The notes: generated by a model not told the origin, from the letters alone. Counted from the stretch's first letter, positions 44,645-53,535 are shown. The stretch: DNA of 64,000 nt from Rathayibacter sp. VKM Ac-2879 (GCF_015351245.1 NZ_JADKSO010000003.1:1-64000); one strand, 5' to 3'. A program made the numbers and translations.

Positions 44645-45802
44645 TCAGCCGTGCACGAGGGCGAGCGCGAGGGTCGCGCCTCCCACCGTCGGCACCACGG
44701 CGACGAGCCCGAGGAGCGCGTACTGGCGCCACGAGATGTGCACGCCGAGCGCGGTGAGGCGCTGGTGCCAGAGGAGCGTCGCGAGCGAGGCCCACGGAGT
44801 GATCAGGGGGCCGGCGTTGACACCGATCAGCAACGCGACGTGCCGCAACGGATCGGCAGCGACGGGCTCGAGCGCAAGATATGCGGGCAGGTTGTCGACG
44901 AGGTTCGCCGCGATCGCGCCCGAGCCCGAGAGGCGCAGCAGATCGCCGACTCCGCTGCCCTCGCCCGCGACCACGGCGAGCGCCGCACCCAGGCCCAGCT
45001 GATGTGCCGCCTCCATGGCCACGAAGAGCCCTGCCGCGAAGACGACGAGCTGCCATGGCAGGAGGGAGGGCCGCAGCGCGGACGGCCGGCGGACGGCGAA
45101 GAGCACGACGAGCGCGAGGGCGGCGACGGTGGCCGGGATCCACACCTCGAGCCCCGAGACCAGGGCGGGCAGCAGGAGCGCCACCACGACGCCCGCGCCG
45201 AGGAGGAGCACGCGATCTTCGACGGGAGTCCGCTCGCCCGGAGTGTAGCGGCCGGTCAGCTCGCGGCGATATCGCACCGCGAGCACGATCACGGGGACGG
45301 CGGCGGCGATCAGCGCGGGCAGTGCGGTCAGGGCCGCGAAGGCGAGGGGTCCGTCGACGCCGAGGCTCCGCTCCGCGAGCAGATTGGTGAGGTTCGAGAC
45401 AGGGAGCAGCAGGGAGGCGCAGTTCGCCAGCCACACGGTCGCCATCGCGAAAGGCAGCGGCGAGACGCGCACGTGGGCGGCGAGCAACACGACGACGGGG
45501 GTGAGCAGCACCGCGGTCGTGTCGAGCGAGAGGAACACGGTGCTCACGACGGCCATCGCGACCACGAGGAGCCACAGAACGGCGGTCCGTCCGCGCCCCC
45601 ACGTGGCAGCGCGCTCGGCGACGACCGTGAACACCCCCGCCTCCGACGCGAGCTCGGCGACCACGGTCACGGCGACGACGAACGCGAGGATCGGTGCCGT
45701 GCGCTCCACGAGCTCGCCCAGCGCCTCCAGAGGAAGCACGCCCAGGGCCACGGCAATCGCACCGACGACGAGCAGCGCCGCTCCGATCACAGCCGTGCGC
45801 AT
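44645..45802 (-). CDS. SLC13/ArsB-type anion permease
   Basis: 385 residues with about ten hydrophobic segments. TTAVLLTPVVVLLA, WLANCASLLLPVSNLTNLL and NLVDNLPAYLALEP are the two helix-hairpin signatures of the ion-transporter superfamily (SLC13, ArsB, NhaD), with the Asn-Pro/Asn-Leu tips. ATG 45802 is used; the frame upstream is hydrophilic noise. It lies 63 bases upstream of otsA on the same strand. Substrate (arsenite, dicarboxylate, sulfate) unknown; no arsR or arsC is adjacent. Confidence 0.85.
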   Translation of the reverse strand: MRTAVIGAALLVVGAIAVALGVLPLEALGELVERTAPILAFVVAVTVVAELASEAGVFTVVAERAATWGRGRTAVLWLLVVAMAVVSTVFLSLDTTAVLLTPVVVLLAAHVRVSPLPFAMATVWLANCASLLLPVSNLTNLLAERSLGVDGPLAFAALTALPALIAAAVPVIVLAVRYRRELTGRYTPGERTPVEDRVLLLGAGVVVALLLPALVSGLEVWIPATVAALALVVLFAVRRPSALRPSLLPWQLVVFAAGLFVAMEAAHQLGLGAALAVVAGEGSGVGDLLRLSGSGAIAANLVDNLPAYLALEPVAADPLRHVALLIGVNAGPLITPWASLATLLWHQRLTALGVHISWRQYALLGLVAVVPTVGGATLALALVHG

Positions 45803-45941
45803 GTCGTTCCCGTCCTTCTCGGATCGTCGCCCCCAGAGCGGTGGCGGTTCACCGTAGCGGGGAAACGCGGCCGTCGTGTCAACCGTTGCCGCGCGGCCGG
45901 CCGCACCCGCTAGCGTCGGAGCAACCACGGGAGGCATTCGC

Positions 45942-46139
45942 ATGCGCAAGTTCATCCTCAACTCCAGCGTCATCAGCGCGATCGTCGGAGGCTGGTCCAT
46001 CCTCCAGACGACGCGCAAGGGGCCGCGCGACTGGCGCCTGGCGCTGCAGTGGGTCAGCTGGGCGATCTCGGTGACCGTCGCCCTCGGCTCGGTATCGTAC
46101 GACTCGAAGCAGCTCGACCAGCGGGGCGCGAAGCGCTGA
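45942..46139 (+). CDS. Small membrane-associated protein
   Basis: 65 residues from ATG 45942, with GGAGG 7 bases upstream. N-terminus MRKFILNSSVISAIVGGWSILQTTRKGPRDW, then a hydrophobic segment (LQWVSWAISVTVALGSV) and a basic end. Too short for a fold I know, but the ribosome binding site and the amphipathic layout argue that it is real. It is divergent from the permease gene, 139 bases away. Confidence 0.7.
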   Translation: MRKFILNSSVISAIVGGWSILQTTRKGPRDWRLALQWVSWAISVTVALGSVSYDSKQLDQRGAKR

Positions 46140-46242
46140 TCGCGCCTCGTGTGACCTCGCCCGCGGCGTGTCAGAGCGACGGCACGAGCCCGTGCAGCGA
46201 CACTGGTCATCGCAGCTCATCGCGCGGGAAACGGGGATCGAC

Positions 46243-46641
46243 ATGAGGTTTCGTCTGAGGCGCCGTCAGCCGGCGCCCCAGGTGGTCACGGCTCCCGCTC
46301 TGACCCAGGACGAGCTCTTCGCGGTGGTGCACGAGCGTCTCGCCGCCTTCGTCGGCGCGGAGGGAGCGTGGGTCGTCACGCGTCGCAGCCACGACGACCG
46401 CGATCCGATCTTCCACGGGATGCTCGCCCGTTCGCTCGCGCACGAGCTCTCGGCCGCGATCCAGCAGGAGCAGCTCCGGGCAGGCGTCCCCGAGACGGCC
46501 GCTCCCGTGACCGACGCAATTCCGGCCATGCGGGCGTCGACTCCCCCGGTCGAGCCGGCGGCCCTCACTTGGGAGCCTCAGCCGATCGCCGTGTGGGCCG
46601 ACCCGGCCGTACCCGAGTCGTCGGCTCCCGTCTCCCGCTGA
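46243..46641 (+). CDS. Hypothetical protein
   Basis: 132 residues from ATG 46243. It starts with a basic patch (RFRLRRRQPA). A region of about 60 residues (LTQDELFAVVHERLAAFVGAEGAWVVTRR then DPIFHGMLARSLAHELSAAI) is predicted to be helical, and a Pro/Ala-rich tail follows. No family recognised. The ribosome binding site is weak, so the start is uncertain. It is convergent with the G6PDH-like gene, with a short GC hairpin in the 37-base gap. Confidence 0.55.
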   Translation: MRFRLRRRQPAPQVVTAPALTQDELFAVVHERLAAFVGAEGAWVVTRRSHDDRDPIFHGMLARSLAHELSAAIQQEQLRAGVPETAAPVTDAIPAMRASTPPVEPAALTWEPQPIAVWADPAVPESSAPVSR

Positions 46642-46678
46642 GGAGCGGGCGCTCGAGACGCCCGGCGCCTCCGCGCGC

Positions 46679-48052
46679 TCAGGCCTTCGGCCATCCCTCC
46701 GGTCCCTCGCTGCCCGCGGGGTACTCGTCGAGCGGCACCCGGTCGGCATGCCACGCGTCGAGCGCCGGCTGCACGATGCGCCAGCATTCCTCGGCCGCGT
46801 CGCCGCGGACCGACAGGGACGGATCGTCGTCGAGGATGCCCGAGATGACCTCGCCGTAGGCTAGCAGCTCCCCCTCGCCGAAAGTCGCCTCGAGGGAGGC
46901 CCGCTCCAGCGAGTAGGGATCGCCGGGGCCGTTGATGTTCAGCTCGAGCGCCATCTCGTCGGGCGCCAGGAAGAGCCGCAGCACCGAGGGCTCCGCTGTG
47001 CCGTGGAAGCCGGCAGGCAGGTGCGGAACGGGCTTGAAACGGATGACGACCTCGCGCCTGCGCTCTTTGAGCGCCTTGCCCGAACGCAGCGTGAAGGGCA
47101 CACCCGCCCAACGCCTGTTGTCGATCTCGACCGTCAGTTCGGCGAGGGTCTCGGTCTCGCGCGACGGATCGACACCCTTCTCGTCGGTGTACGACGGCAG
47201 CTCGCGTCCCTCGACCGTGCCCCGGGTGTAGCGCGCGCGGCGGGAGGAGGCGGTCGGGTCGTCGCCCCGCAGGCGGGTGGCTCGCAGCACGACAGCCTTG
47301 GCGTCGCGCAGATCGGCGGCGTCCAGTGTCGACGGCGGCTCCATCGCGATCACCGCGAGCACCTGGAGGAGGTGGCTCTGGATCATGTCGATGAGCGCCC
47401 CCGCGCCGTCGTAGTAGGAGGCGCGTCCCTCGAGTCCCAGCTGCTCGTCGTAGACGATCTCGACGCTGTCGACGTGCTCCGCGCTCCACAACGGCTCGAG
47501 GATCCGGTTGGCGAAGCGCAGCCCGAGCACGTTCATCACGGTCGCTCGGCCGAGGAAGTGGTCGACGCGGTGGATGCGGTCTTCGGGGACGAGTGTCGCG
47601 AGCTGCTCGTTGAGCGTGTGGGCGCTCGCCTCGTCGGTGCCGAACGGCTTCTCCAGGGCGAGCACGGTCCCATCGGGGAGGTCGTGGGGAGAGAGCGCGC
47701 TGCACGCCTTCGCAGCGATGGCGGGAGGCAGGGCGAAGTACACCGCGACGGGTCCCTCGCAACTCCGAAGCAGCGCGGCGAGCGCCTTCGGGTCGGTGAC
47801 GTCGACCTGCTGGTAGCGGGTGCCCGACACGAGCGCCTCGACGGCGGCGCCGCTCGCGTCGACGGTGCCGAACGAGGAGGCGAGGACCTCGCGCCAGTGC
47901 TCCTGCGTCCAGTCCTCCCGTCCGGCGCCGACGAGAGCGACCCTGCGATCCGACTCCCGGCTCACCAGCTGACCCACCGCGGGCAGGAGCAGACGGGAGG
48001 AGAGATCCCCTGTCGCACCGAGGATGAGCAGGGTCGAGACCGTCTGTGACAT
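46679..48052 (-). CDS. Glucose-6-phosphate dehydrogenase paralogue
   Basis: 457 residues from ATG 48052. The fold is clear: LLILGATGDLSSRLLLPAV (NADP loop GxxGDLxxR), LALEKPFGTD, and HRVDHFLGRATVMN in place of the usual RIDHYLGKE. The substrate Lys of that motif is replaced by Arg at about residue 169. The C-terminal half has FTLRSGKAL. It stands alone, without the tal and opcA partners of the main actinobacterial zwf, so it is probably a second copy with altered substrate or cofactor preference. It is divergent from the GH15 gene, 81 bases away. Confidence 0.88.
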   Translation of the reverse strand: MSQTVSTLLILGATGDLSSRLLLPAVGQLVSRESDRRVALVGAGREDWTQEHWREVLASSFGTVDASGAAVEALVSGTRYQQVDVTDPKALAALLRSCEGPVAVYFALPPAIAAKACSALSPHDLPDGTVLALEKPFGTDEASAHTLNEQLATLVPEDRIHRVDHFLGRATVMNVLGLRFANRILEPLWSAEHVDSVEIVYDEQLGLEGRASYYDGAGALIDMIQSHLLQVLAVIAMEPPSTLDAADLRDAKAVVLRATRLRGDDPTASSRRARYTRGTVEGRELPSYTDEKGVDPSRETETLAELTVEIDNRRWAGVPFTLRSGKALKERRREVVIRFKPVPHLPAGFHGTAEPSVLRLFLAPDEMALELNINGPGDPYSLERASLEATFGEGELLAYGEVISGILDDDPSLSVRGDAAEECWRIVQPALDAWHADRVPLDEYPAGSEGPEGWPKA

Positions 48053-48133
48053 GTCGCTCACCCTATGACCGAGCGTCGTATCGCCGCTCCGCCTTGACTG
48101 GGAGGCCACAGCCGCAGCTGAGAGGATCACCGC

Positions 48134-49906
48134 ATGGTCTCCCCGATCGAGGACTACGCGGTCCTCTCCGACTGTCGCACCGCCGCTCTCGTCTCGAGGG
48201 ACGGCGGCATCGACTGGCTCTGTCTGCCTCGCTTCGACTCCGCCTCCGTCTTCGGAGCGCTGCTGGGAGGCGACGACCAGGGGCGATGGTCGCTGCGGCC
48301 GGTAGACGCCGACGCAACGAGCGAGCGCCACTACCTCGACGACACGCTCGCGCTGGTCACACGTTGGACGACTCCGAGCGGTGTGGTCGAGGTGATCGAC
48401 GTGATGCCGCTGCGCGACGAGCGCCCCGAGCTGGTGCGGCGGGTGCGCGGCGTCCACGGCGCGGTGCGGCTGCGGCAGGAGCTGCGGATCCGCTTCGACT
48501 ACGCGCGCACGCTGCCGTGGGTCCGCCAGGAAGGGACGGACGAGGATCCGATGCTCGTCGCCGTCGCCGGTCCCGATGCCGTCGTGGTGCGGGGCATGCG
48601 GCTCACGGCGACCGACCACGTGCACTCGGCCGAGTTCGACGTCGCCGAGGGTGAGACAGTCGACCTCTCGATGACGTGGTTCCCGTCGCACCAGAAGGCG
48701 CCCAAAAAGCTCGACGTCGACCGGGCCCTCGAGCGCACCCTCGATTGGTGGCGCTCCTGGGCCTCGTCGATCAGCTACGACGGGCCGCATCGCGACGCCG
48801 TGGTCCGCTCGCTCCTCACCTTGCGCGCCCTGACCGACGACGAGACCGGCGGCATCGTGGCGGCGGCCACCACGTCCCTCCCCGAGCAGTTCGGCGGCTC
48901 CCGCAACTGGGACTACCGCTACGTGTGGTTGCGCGACGCGTCGCTGACCCTCCAGGCGCTCATGGCGCACGGCTTCGAGAAGGAGGCGCAGAAGTGGCGG
49001 TCGTGGTTGCTGCGAGCGGTCGCCGGTGCCCCGGAGGACGTGCAGATCATGTACGGCCTCGCCGGTGAGCGCGACCTTCCCGAGCGCACGATGGCGAGCC
49101 TGCCCGGCTACGACGGCGCCTCTCCTGTGCGGATCGGCAACGCCGCCGTCGACCAGTACCAGGCCGACGTGATCGGCGAAGTGATGGTGGCCCTGCACGA
49201 GGCGCGCCAGGGCGGAGTCGACGAGACTCAGTTCTCGTGGCCGCTCCAGCGCGCGCTGTTGGGCTTCGTGGAGGAGAACTGGCAGCGTCCGGACAACGGC
49301 ATCTGGGAGATCCGCGGCGAACCCCGCCATTTCACGCACTCCCGGGTGATGGTGTGGGCGGCGCTCGATCGCGGTGTGCGCGCGGTGCGCGAGAACGGCC
49401 TTCCCGGCCCGGTCGAGACGTGGGAGCGGCTGCGCGAGGAGGTGCGTGCCGAGATCCAGGCGCAGGGCTTCGATGCCGACCGTGGGCACTTCGTGCAGTC
49501 GTACGGGTCGACCGAGGTCGACGCCTCCCTCCTCGTGCTGCCGATGGTCGGCTTCGTCGAGGCCGACGATCCTCGGATGCTCGGCACGGTCGCCGAGTTG
49601 GAGCGCGTCCTCCTGCAGGAGGGCCTCCTGCACCGCTATCGCACCGAGTCGTCGGTCGACGGCCTCGCCGGCTCGGAGCATCCGTTCCTCGCCTGCTCGT
49701 TCTGGCTCGTGCGCCAGTACGCCTACTCGGGGCGCCTCGACGACGCGACGACGCTCATGGAGCGCCTCGTCGGCCTCTGCAACGACGTCGGGCTGCTCTC
49801 GGAGGAGTACGACGTCGATGGTCACCGCCACGCCGGCAATACGCCGCAGGCCCTCTCGCACCTCGCCCTCGTCCAGGCGGCCGACGCTATCGCCGCCCAC
49901 CTCTGA
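48134..49906 (+). CDS. GH15 glycoside hydrolase (glucoamylase/trehalase type)
   Basis: 590 residues. The N-terminus PIEDYAVLSDCRTAALVSRDGGIDWLCLPRFDS is the signature of the actinobacterial trehalase-like GH15 group. The (alpha/alpha)6 part has FGGSRNWDYRYVWLRDASLTLQAL and, later, PDNGIWEIRGEPRHFTHSRVMVW with a catalytic Glu. There is no signal peptide, so it is cytoplasmic. Relatives in mycobacteria hydrolyse trehalose. The otsAB genes 3.5 kb away make trehalose turnover plausible, but glucan or other substrates cannot be excluded. Confidence 0.9.
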   Translation: MVSPIEDYAVLSDCRTAALVSRDGGIDWLCLPRFDSASVFGALLGGDDQGRWSLRPVDADATSERHYLDDTLALVTRWTTPSGVVEVIDVMPLRDERPELVRRVRGVHGAVRLRQELRIRFDYARTLPWVRQEGTDEDPMLVAVAGPDAVVVRGMRLTATDHVHSAEFDVAEGETVDLSMTWFPSHQKAPKKLDVDRALERTLDWWRSWASSISYDGPHRDAVVRSLLTLRALTDDETGGIVAAATTSLPEQFGGSRNWDYRYVWLRDASLTLQALMAHGFEKEAQKWRSWLLRAVAGAPEDVQIMYGLAGERDLPERTMASLPGYDGASPVRIGNAAVDQYQADVIGEVMVALHEARQGGVDETQFSWPLQRALLGFVEENWQRPDNGIWEIRGEPRHFTHSRVMVWAALDRGVRAVRENGLPGPVETWERLREEVRAEIQAQGFDADRGHFVQSYGSTEVDASLLVLPMVGFVEADDPRMLGTVAELERVLLQEGLLHRYRTESSVDGLAGSEHPFLACSFWLVRQYAYSGRLDDATTLMERLVGLCNDVGLLSEEYDVDGHRHAGNTPQALSHLALVQAADAIAAHL

Positions 49907-49913
49907 CGCCTCC

Positions 49914-49976
49914 CCGCGAGATGCCACTTGTGCGCGCCTCCCTCGGCGTGTCGCGCGCACAAGTGGCATCTCGCGG
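49914..49976. repeat. Dispersed palindrome, copy 3
   Basis: A perfect 24-bp stem (49914-49937 with 49953-49976) and a 15-base loop. Core CGGCGTGTCG at 49944-49953, the same orientation as copy 1. Arms read CCACTTGTGCGC where the other copies have CCACTTATG; both arms changed together. Convergent gap between GH15 and mscS, 7 bases after one stop and 5 before the other. Confidence 0.95.
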
Positions 49977-49981
49977 AGGGG

Positions 49982-51154
49982 TCAGTCGCGCTGAGGAGGC
50001 TCGCGCAGATCGATCAGCCCCGTGAAGAGCGCACCGCGCTCGTCCGAGGCCTGATCGCCCGAGAAGAGATTGTCAGGGGCCGAGGAGGGGTGGCGGCGCG
50101 GAGGCGTCCGGGGCGGCTCCTGCTCCAGCTCGACGCGCTGGCGCGGCAGGGCCACAGGGTCGTTCTCGTGCAGCCACGACACGAGGCGCTCACGCACGTA
50201 GCACCGCAGGTCGAAGAGCGTCGGCGCGTCCTTGGCGGTCACGAGCACGCGGATGCGCACGAATCCTCCGGTCGCGTCCGTCACCTGGAGCACGCTCGTC
50301 CGCCCGTCCCACAGCTCGGTCTCCTCGAGCACATGGTGCAGTTCCTCGCGCATCTGCTCGGGACTCACCCGCCAGTCGAGGTCGAGCTCCACCGCGCCGA
50401 GCAGCTCGGAGCCCGTGCGAGTCCAGTTCTGGAACGGCTGGGTCGTGAAGTAGTTGGTGGGCAGGACCAGGCGGCGGTCGTCCCACAGGTGCACGACGAC
50501 GTAGGTCAGCGTGATCTCCTCGATCCGACCCCACTCGTTCTCGACGATCACCACATCGTCGAGGCGGATCGCATCGCTGAAGGCGAGCTGCATCCCCGCG
50601 AAGATGTTCGTGAGGCTCGACTGTGCCGCGAGGCCCGCGACGATCGAGAGCACACCCGCCGAGGCGAGGACACTCGCCCCCGCTGTGCGCGCCTCCGGGA
50701 AGGTGAGGAGCGAGGCGCCGATCGCGATCACGACGACGGCGGCGACGGCCACGCGCCGGATGATCGTCATCTGCGTGCGGAGGCGTCTCGCGCGCCGGTT
50801 GTCGGCCGTGTCGGTGCGGTAGCGCTCGGCTCCCAGGTCCTCGACGAACACGAAGAGCGCGCCGACGACCCACGCGGCCGCGCCGATCGTCGCGATCTGG
50901 AACACGCGGTCGAGGAGGGTCGGCCAGGTGTCGCCGGAGGCGGTCACCGCCAGCGCCACCCATATCGCGATGGTCAGCAGCAGCACGCGGAACGGGATGC
51001 GCAGGCGCCGGATGAGCAGGCGCGCCCAGGTTCTGCGCTTGCCGATCGAGCGGAACGCAAGGGCGACCGCGGCGGTCGCCACGACGGCGATCACGACCGC
51101 GATGACGACGGCGAGCGCGACGGAGCCGATCTCGGGGAGGACGTCTTCGGGCAC
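49982..51154 (-). CDS. MscS-family mechanosensitive channel
   Basis: 390 residues. Three to four N-terminal hydrophobic segments (about 8-32, 50-72, 85-108, 135-160), then the pore and beta domain: GVLSIVAGLAAQSSLTNIFAGMQLAFSDAIRLDDVVIVENEWGRIEEITLTYVVVHLWDDRRLVLPTNYF. A soluble C-terminal domain and a Pro/Arg-rich tail follow. It should release solutes on hypo-osmotic shock, which fits the trehalose genes nearby. The 276 bases upstream (51155-51430) show no gene. Confidence 0.93.
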   Translation of the reverse strand: MPEDVLPEIGSVALAVVIAVVIAVVATAAVALAFRSIGKRRTWARLLIRRLRIPFRVLLLTIAIWVALAVTASGDTWPTLLDRVFQIATIGAAAWVVGALFVFVEDLGAERYRTDTADNRRARRLRTQMTIIRRVAVAAVVVIAIGASLLTFPEARTAGASVLASAGVLSIVAGLAAQSSLTNIFAGMQLAFSDAIRLDDVVIVENEWGRIEEITLTYVVVHLWDDRRLVLPTNYFTTQPFQNWTRTGSELLGAVELDLDWRVSPEQMREELHHVLEETELWDGRTSVLQVTDATGGFVRIRVLVTAKDAPTLFDLRCYVRERLVSWLHENDPVALPRQRVELEQEPPRTPPRRHPSSAPDNLFSGDQASDERGALFTGLIDLREPPQRD

Positions 51155-51430
51155 GGCGGTCCTTTCGGTAGAAGAGGAATCGGCGGGGATGCGGTAGCGA
51201 ACAGACAGCGTTCCACGCGCTCCACGCGCAAGCGACGTTCTGCGCCGGACACCGTGCGGATGCCCAGGCGGCGTTCCCGCCGCACCGTCGACGGCCCGCC
51301 GGTGATCTCAGGCCTTCGCCGATCGACGATCCGCCGCGGCCGACGGGCTCGCCCGGAGCATCGCGATGTCGACCGTCGCCGATCACGGCGCCACGAGCGA
51401 CACGAGCCGCACCGACGTCTCCACGTACGA

Positions 51431-51464
51431 CAACAAAGCCCCGTACCTCGAGGAGGTGCGGGGC
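51431..51464 (-). terminator. Intrinsic terminator downstream of tRNA-Lys
   Basis: On the minus strand GCCCCGCACCTC pairs with GAGGTACGGGGC (51438-51464, one mismatch in the stem), followed by TTTGTTG. It sits 4 bases past the tRNA 3' end. Confidence 0.8.
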
Positions 51465-51468
51465 GGGT

Positions 51469-51544
51469 TGGTGCACCCCCTCGGACTTGAACCGAGAACC
51501 CACTGATTAAGAGTCAGTTGCTCTGCCGATTGAGCTAGAGGTGC
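51469..51544 (-). tRNA. tRNA-Lys (anticodon CUU)
   Basis: Acceptor GCACCTC/GGGGTGC, D arm AGCTCAATCGGCAGAGC, anticodon stem ACTGA/TCAGT with loop CTCTTAA, T arm CTCGGTTCAAGTCCGAG, and encoded CCA at 51469-51471. No integrase lies beside this tRNA. Confidence 0.96.
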
Positions 51545-51640
51545 GTTGGCGCCGGCGCGAAGTGCATGCCGAACCGAGGAGTCACATTACCAGCGACTCC
51601 CCCCGGTTCGTCAAATCGCCAGCGTGCGGCAGCCCGTCGG

Positions 51641-51646
51641 TATCGT
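51641..51646 (+). promoter_or_regulatory. -10 box of a leaderless hisN transcript
   Basis: TATCGT ends 6 bases before the GTG start at 51653, so transcription probably starts at the start codon. The -35 region is weak, and there is no ribosome binding site. Confidence 0.5.
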
Positions 51647-51652
51647 GATCCC

Positions 51653-52462
51653 GTGATCCTCCGCTCCGACGACCCTCGCTTCGACGACGACCTCCGCCTC
51701 GCCCTCCGCCTCGCCGACGCGGCCGACGCGATCTCGAGCGAGCGCTTCGGCGCGATCGACCTCGTCGTCGACACCAAACTCGACCGCACTCCCGTCACCG
51801 ACGCCGACCGTGCCGTCGAGGAGGCGATTCGCTCCCTCCTCGAGACGGAGCGCCCCGACGATGCGATCCTCGGCGAGGAGTTCGGCACGTCGGGCGACGC
51901 CTCGCGCCAATGGATCCTCGACCCGATCGACGGGACCGCACACTTCCTCCGCGGAGTGCCGATCTGGGCGACGCTGATCGCGCTCGCGGTCGACGGCGTG
52001 CCCGTGGTCGGCGTCGTGTCGGCCCCCGCCCTCGGTCAGCGGTGGTGGGCGGCGAAGGGGTCGGGTGCGTGGAGCACGGCGCTCCCCGCGACGGAGGAGC
52101 CTCGGCGCCTGCGTGTCTCGGGAGTGGCCGAGCTGGCCGACGCGACCTTCAGCTACAACAGCATCCAGCAGTGGGCGGGAGCGGGCCGCCTCGACCAGCT
52201 GCTCCTCCTCGCCGACTCGGTGTGGCGCGACCGCGCCTACGGCGACGCGTGGCCCTACATGCTCGTCGCCGAGGGGCTCCTCGATGGGGCGGGCGAGTTC
52301 GACGTCAAGCCGTACGACCTCGCCGCGCTCGTGCCCGTAGTCGAGGAGGCGGGCGGGCGTTTCACCTCGGCCGACGGGGAGCCCGGCCCCTGGCATGGCA
52401 GCTCCCTGGCGACCAACGGCGTGCTGCACGAGCAGGTGCTCTCCATCGTGGCCCGGCGATGA
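51653..52462 (+). CDS. hisN: Histidinol-phosphatase, inositol monophosphatase type
   Basis: 269 residues of the IMP/FBP fold: VTDADRAVEEAIRSLL, AILGEEFGTSG (metal-binding Glu), WILDPIDGTAHFLRGVPIWATLIAL (DPIDGT block), and DAWPYMLVAEGLLDG with FDVKPYDLAALVPVVEEAGG. In actinobacteria this clade removes phosphate from L-histidinol phosphate in histidine synthesis; an inositol monophosphatase role is the alternative. GTG start, probably leaderless. The stop overlaps the next lipoprotein gene (ATGA). Confidence 0.85.
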   Translation: MILRSDDPRFDDDLRLALRLADAADAISSERFGAIDLVVDTKLDRTPVTDADRAVEEAIRSLLETERPDDAILGEEFGTSGDASRQWILDPIDGTAHFLRGVPIWATLIALAVDGVPVVGVVSAPALGQRWWAAKGSGAWSTALPATEEPRRLRVSGVAELADATFSYNSIQQWAGAGRLDQLLLLADSVWRDRAYGDAWPYMLVAEGLLDGAGEFDVKPYDLAALVPVVEEAGGRFTSADGEPGPWHGSSLATNGVLHEQVLSIVARR

Positions 52463-52947
52463 TGCGTCGCGTCGTGCTGGTTCTGGTCGCGACGCTCGCG
52501 CTCCCGCTCGCCGGTTGCACCTCCCTCGCCGGCGCGGGCGCTCCGGAGGCGGTGCGCGACGAGGCGGGAGCCGTCGTCACCGCGGGCAGCAGCGACGCGT
52601 TCTCGTTGCGCCGCGGCGACTGCCTCCGCGACCCGGCCGAGGCTCGCGTGGCCGACGTCGAGCTCGTGCCCTGTGACCAGGAGCACGCCCTCGAGGTCTT
52701 CCACACCTTCGTGCAGTCGGGCGACGACTATACGAGCCGCAACACCCTCCTGGCGCAAGCCGATGCGGGGTGCGAGCCCGAATTCGGCGCGGTGATGGGA
52801 ATCGCCTACGGGGACTCGGCGCTGGAGTATCGCGCGCTCGTCCCCTCGTCCGTCAGCTGGCGGCACGGCGACCGCACGATCGTGTGCGCCGTGCACGACC
52901 CTGCGCTCGACTCCACGAGAGGGAGCTTCGCGGGCGCCGCCCGGTGA
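52459..52947 (+). CDS. Lipoprotein, septum-formation family-like
   Basis: 162 residues from an ATG that overlaps the hisN stop; a second ATG follows at once. Lipobox LPLAGC near residue 20. The mature domain has Cys in RRGDCLRD, VPCDQEHALEVFHTF, AGCEPEF and TIVCAVHD, and a Trp-Gly/His turn (SVSWRHGDR). This Cys/His pattern is that of the actinobacterial septum-formation/DUF4190-associated domain. Outer membrane-facing anchor; role unproven. It converges on the DUF6069-like gene. Confidence 0.8.
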   Translation: MMRRVVLVLVATLALPLAGCTSLAGAGAPEAVRDEAGAVVTAGSSDAFSLRRGDCLRDPAEARVADVELVPCDQEHALEVFHTFVQSGDDYTSRNTLLAQADAGCEPEFGAVMGIAYGDSALEYRALVPSSVSWRHGDRTIVCAVHDPALDSTRGSFAGAAR

Positions 52948-52989
52948 GAGGGGCGGACGCCGCACGGGGCGCCCGTGGCCGAGACGACG

Positions 52990-53430
52990 TCAGTTGCGGT
53001 GCGCCCGCTCCCGCGAGGCGAGCCAGTAGGCAGGGACGGCGCACGCGACGACGACGAGGTGCATCAGCATCAGGGCGATGACGGCGGGCGCGTTCGTGCC
53101 GGGGACGAATCGCACCGCGAGCAGCAGGATGTCGGGAACGAACGACAGGAGCGTCACCAGCGGGACGAGAACCATCAGCGTTCGGCGCGGATTCCGCGAG
53201 CGGGACTGGACGAAGAGCCAGCCCACCCACCCGATCGCGAGACCAACGATGGTGAGGAGTGCGTTCGCGGGGACGGTCAGCGGCCCGTAGCCGCTGGGCG
53301 CGCCGAGCGTGATGGCGGCCGCTGCGATGGCGGCGTTGACCGCGATGGCGATCACCCCGGCGCCCGCAAGAAGAAGTGTGGTCCGCACTCGGGAGCGAGA
53401 GTCCTGGCGTGGCAGCGAAGCGGTCATCAT
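52990..53430 (-). CDS. DUF6069-like membrane protein
   Basis: 146 residues with four hydrophobic segments (about 18-41, 56-76, 85-107, 115-137). YGPLTVPANALLTIVGLAIGWVG and SFVPDILLLAVRF are typical of the DUF6069 group of actinobacterial membrane proteins. It is divergent from the TetR gene at 53536, with a perfect inverted repeat in the 105-base gap, so it is probably the target of that repressor. Function unknown. Confidence 0.82.
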   Translation of the reverse strand: MMTASLPRQDSRSRVRTTLLLAGAGVIAIAVNAAIAAAAITLGAPSGYGPLTVPANALLTIVGLAIGWVGWLFVQSRSRNPRRTLMVLVPLVTLLSFVPDILLLAVRFVPGTNAPAVIALMLMHLVVVACAVPAYWLASRERAHRN

Positions 53431-53483
53431 GTGCCCTTCGATCAGCGCTCATGCGGAGCGCATCCTTTTACGGTTCCAATCGG

Positions 53484-53505
53484 TACCGTAATAGGACATA
53501 CGGTA
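53484..53505. promoter_or_regulatory. TetR operator between the DUF6069-like and tetR genes
   Basis: Perfect inverted repeat TACCGTA-8-TACGGTA. It lies 54 bases before the membrane-protein start and 31 before the tetR start, the expected place to control both. Confidence 0.7.
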
Positions 53506-53535
53506 CTGCAGAGAACCGGAAGTTACCATCGTTCC

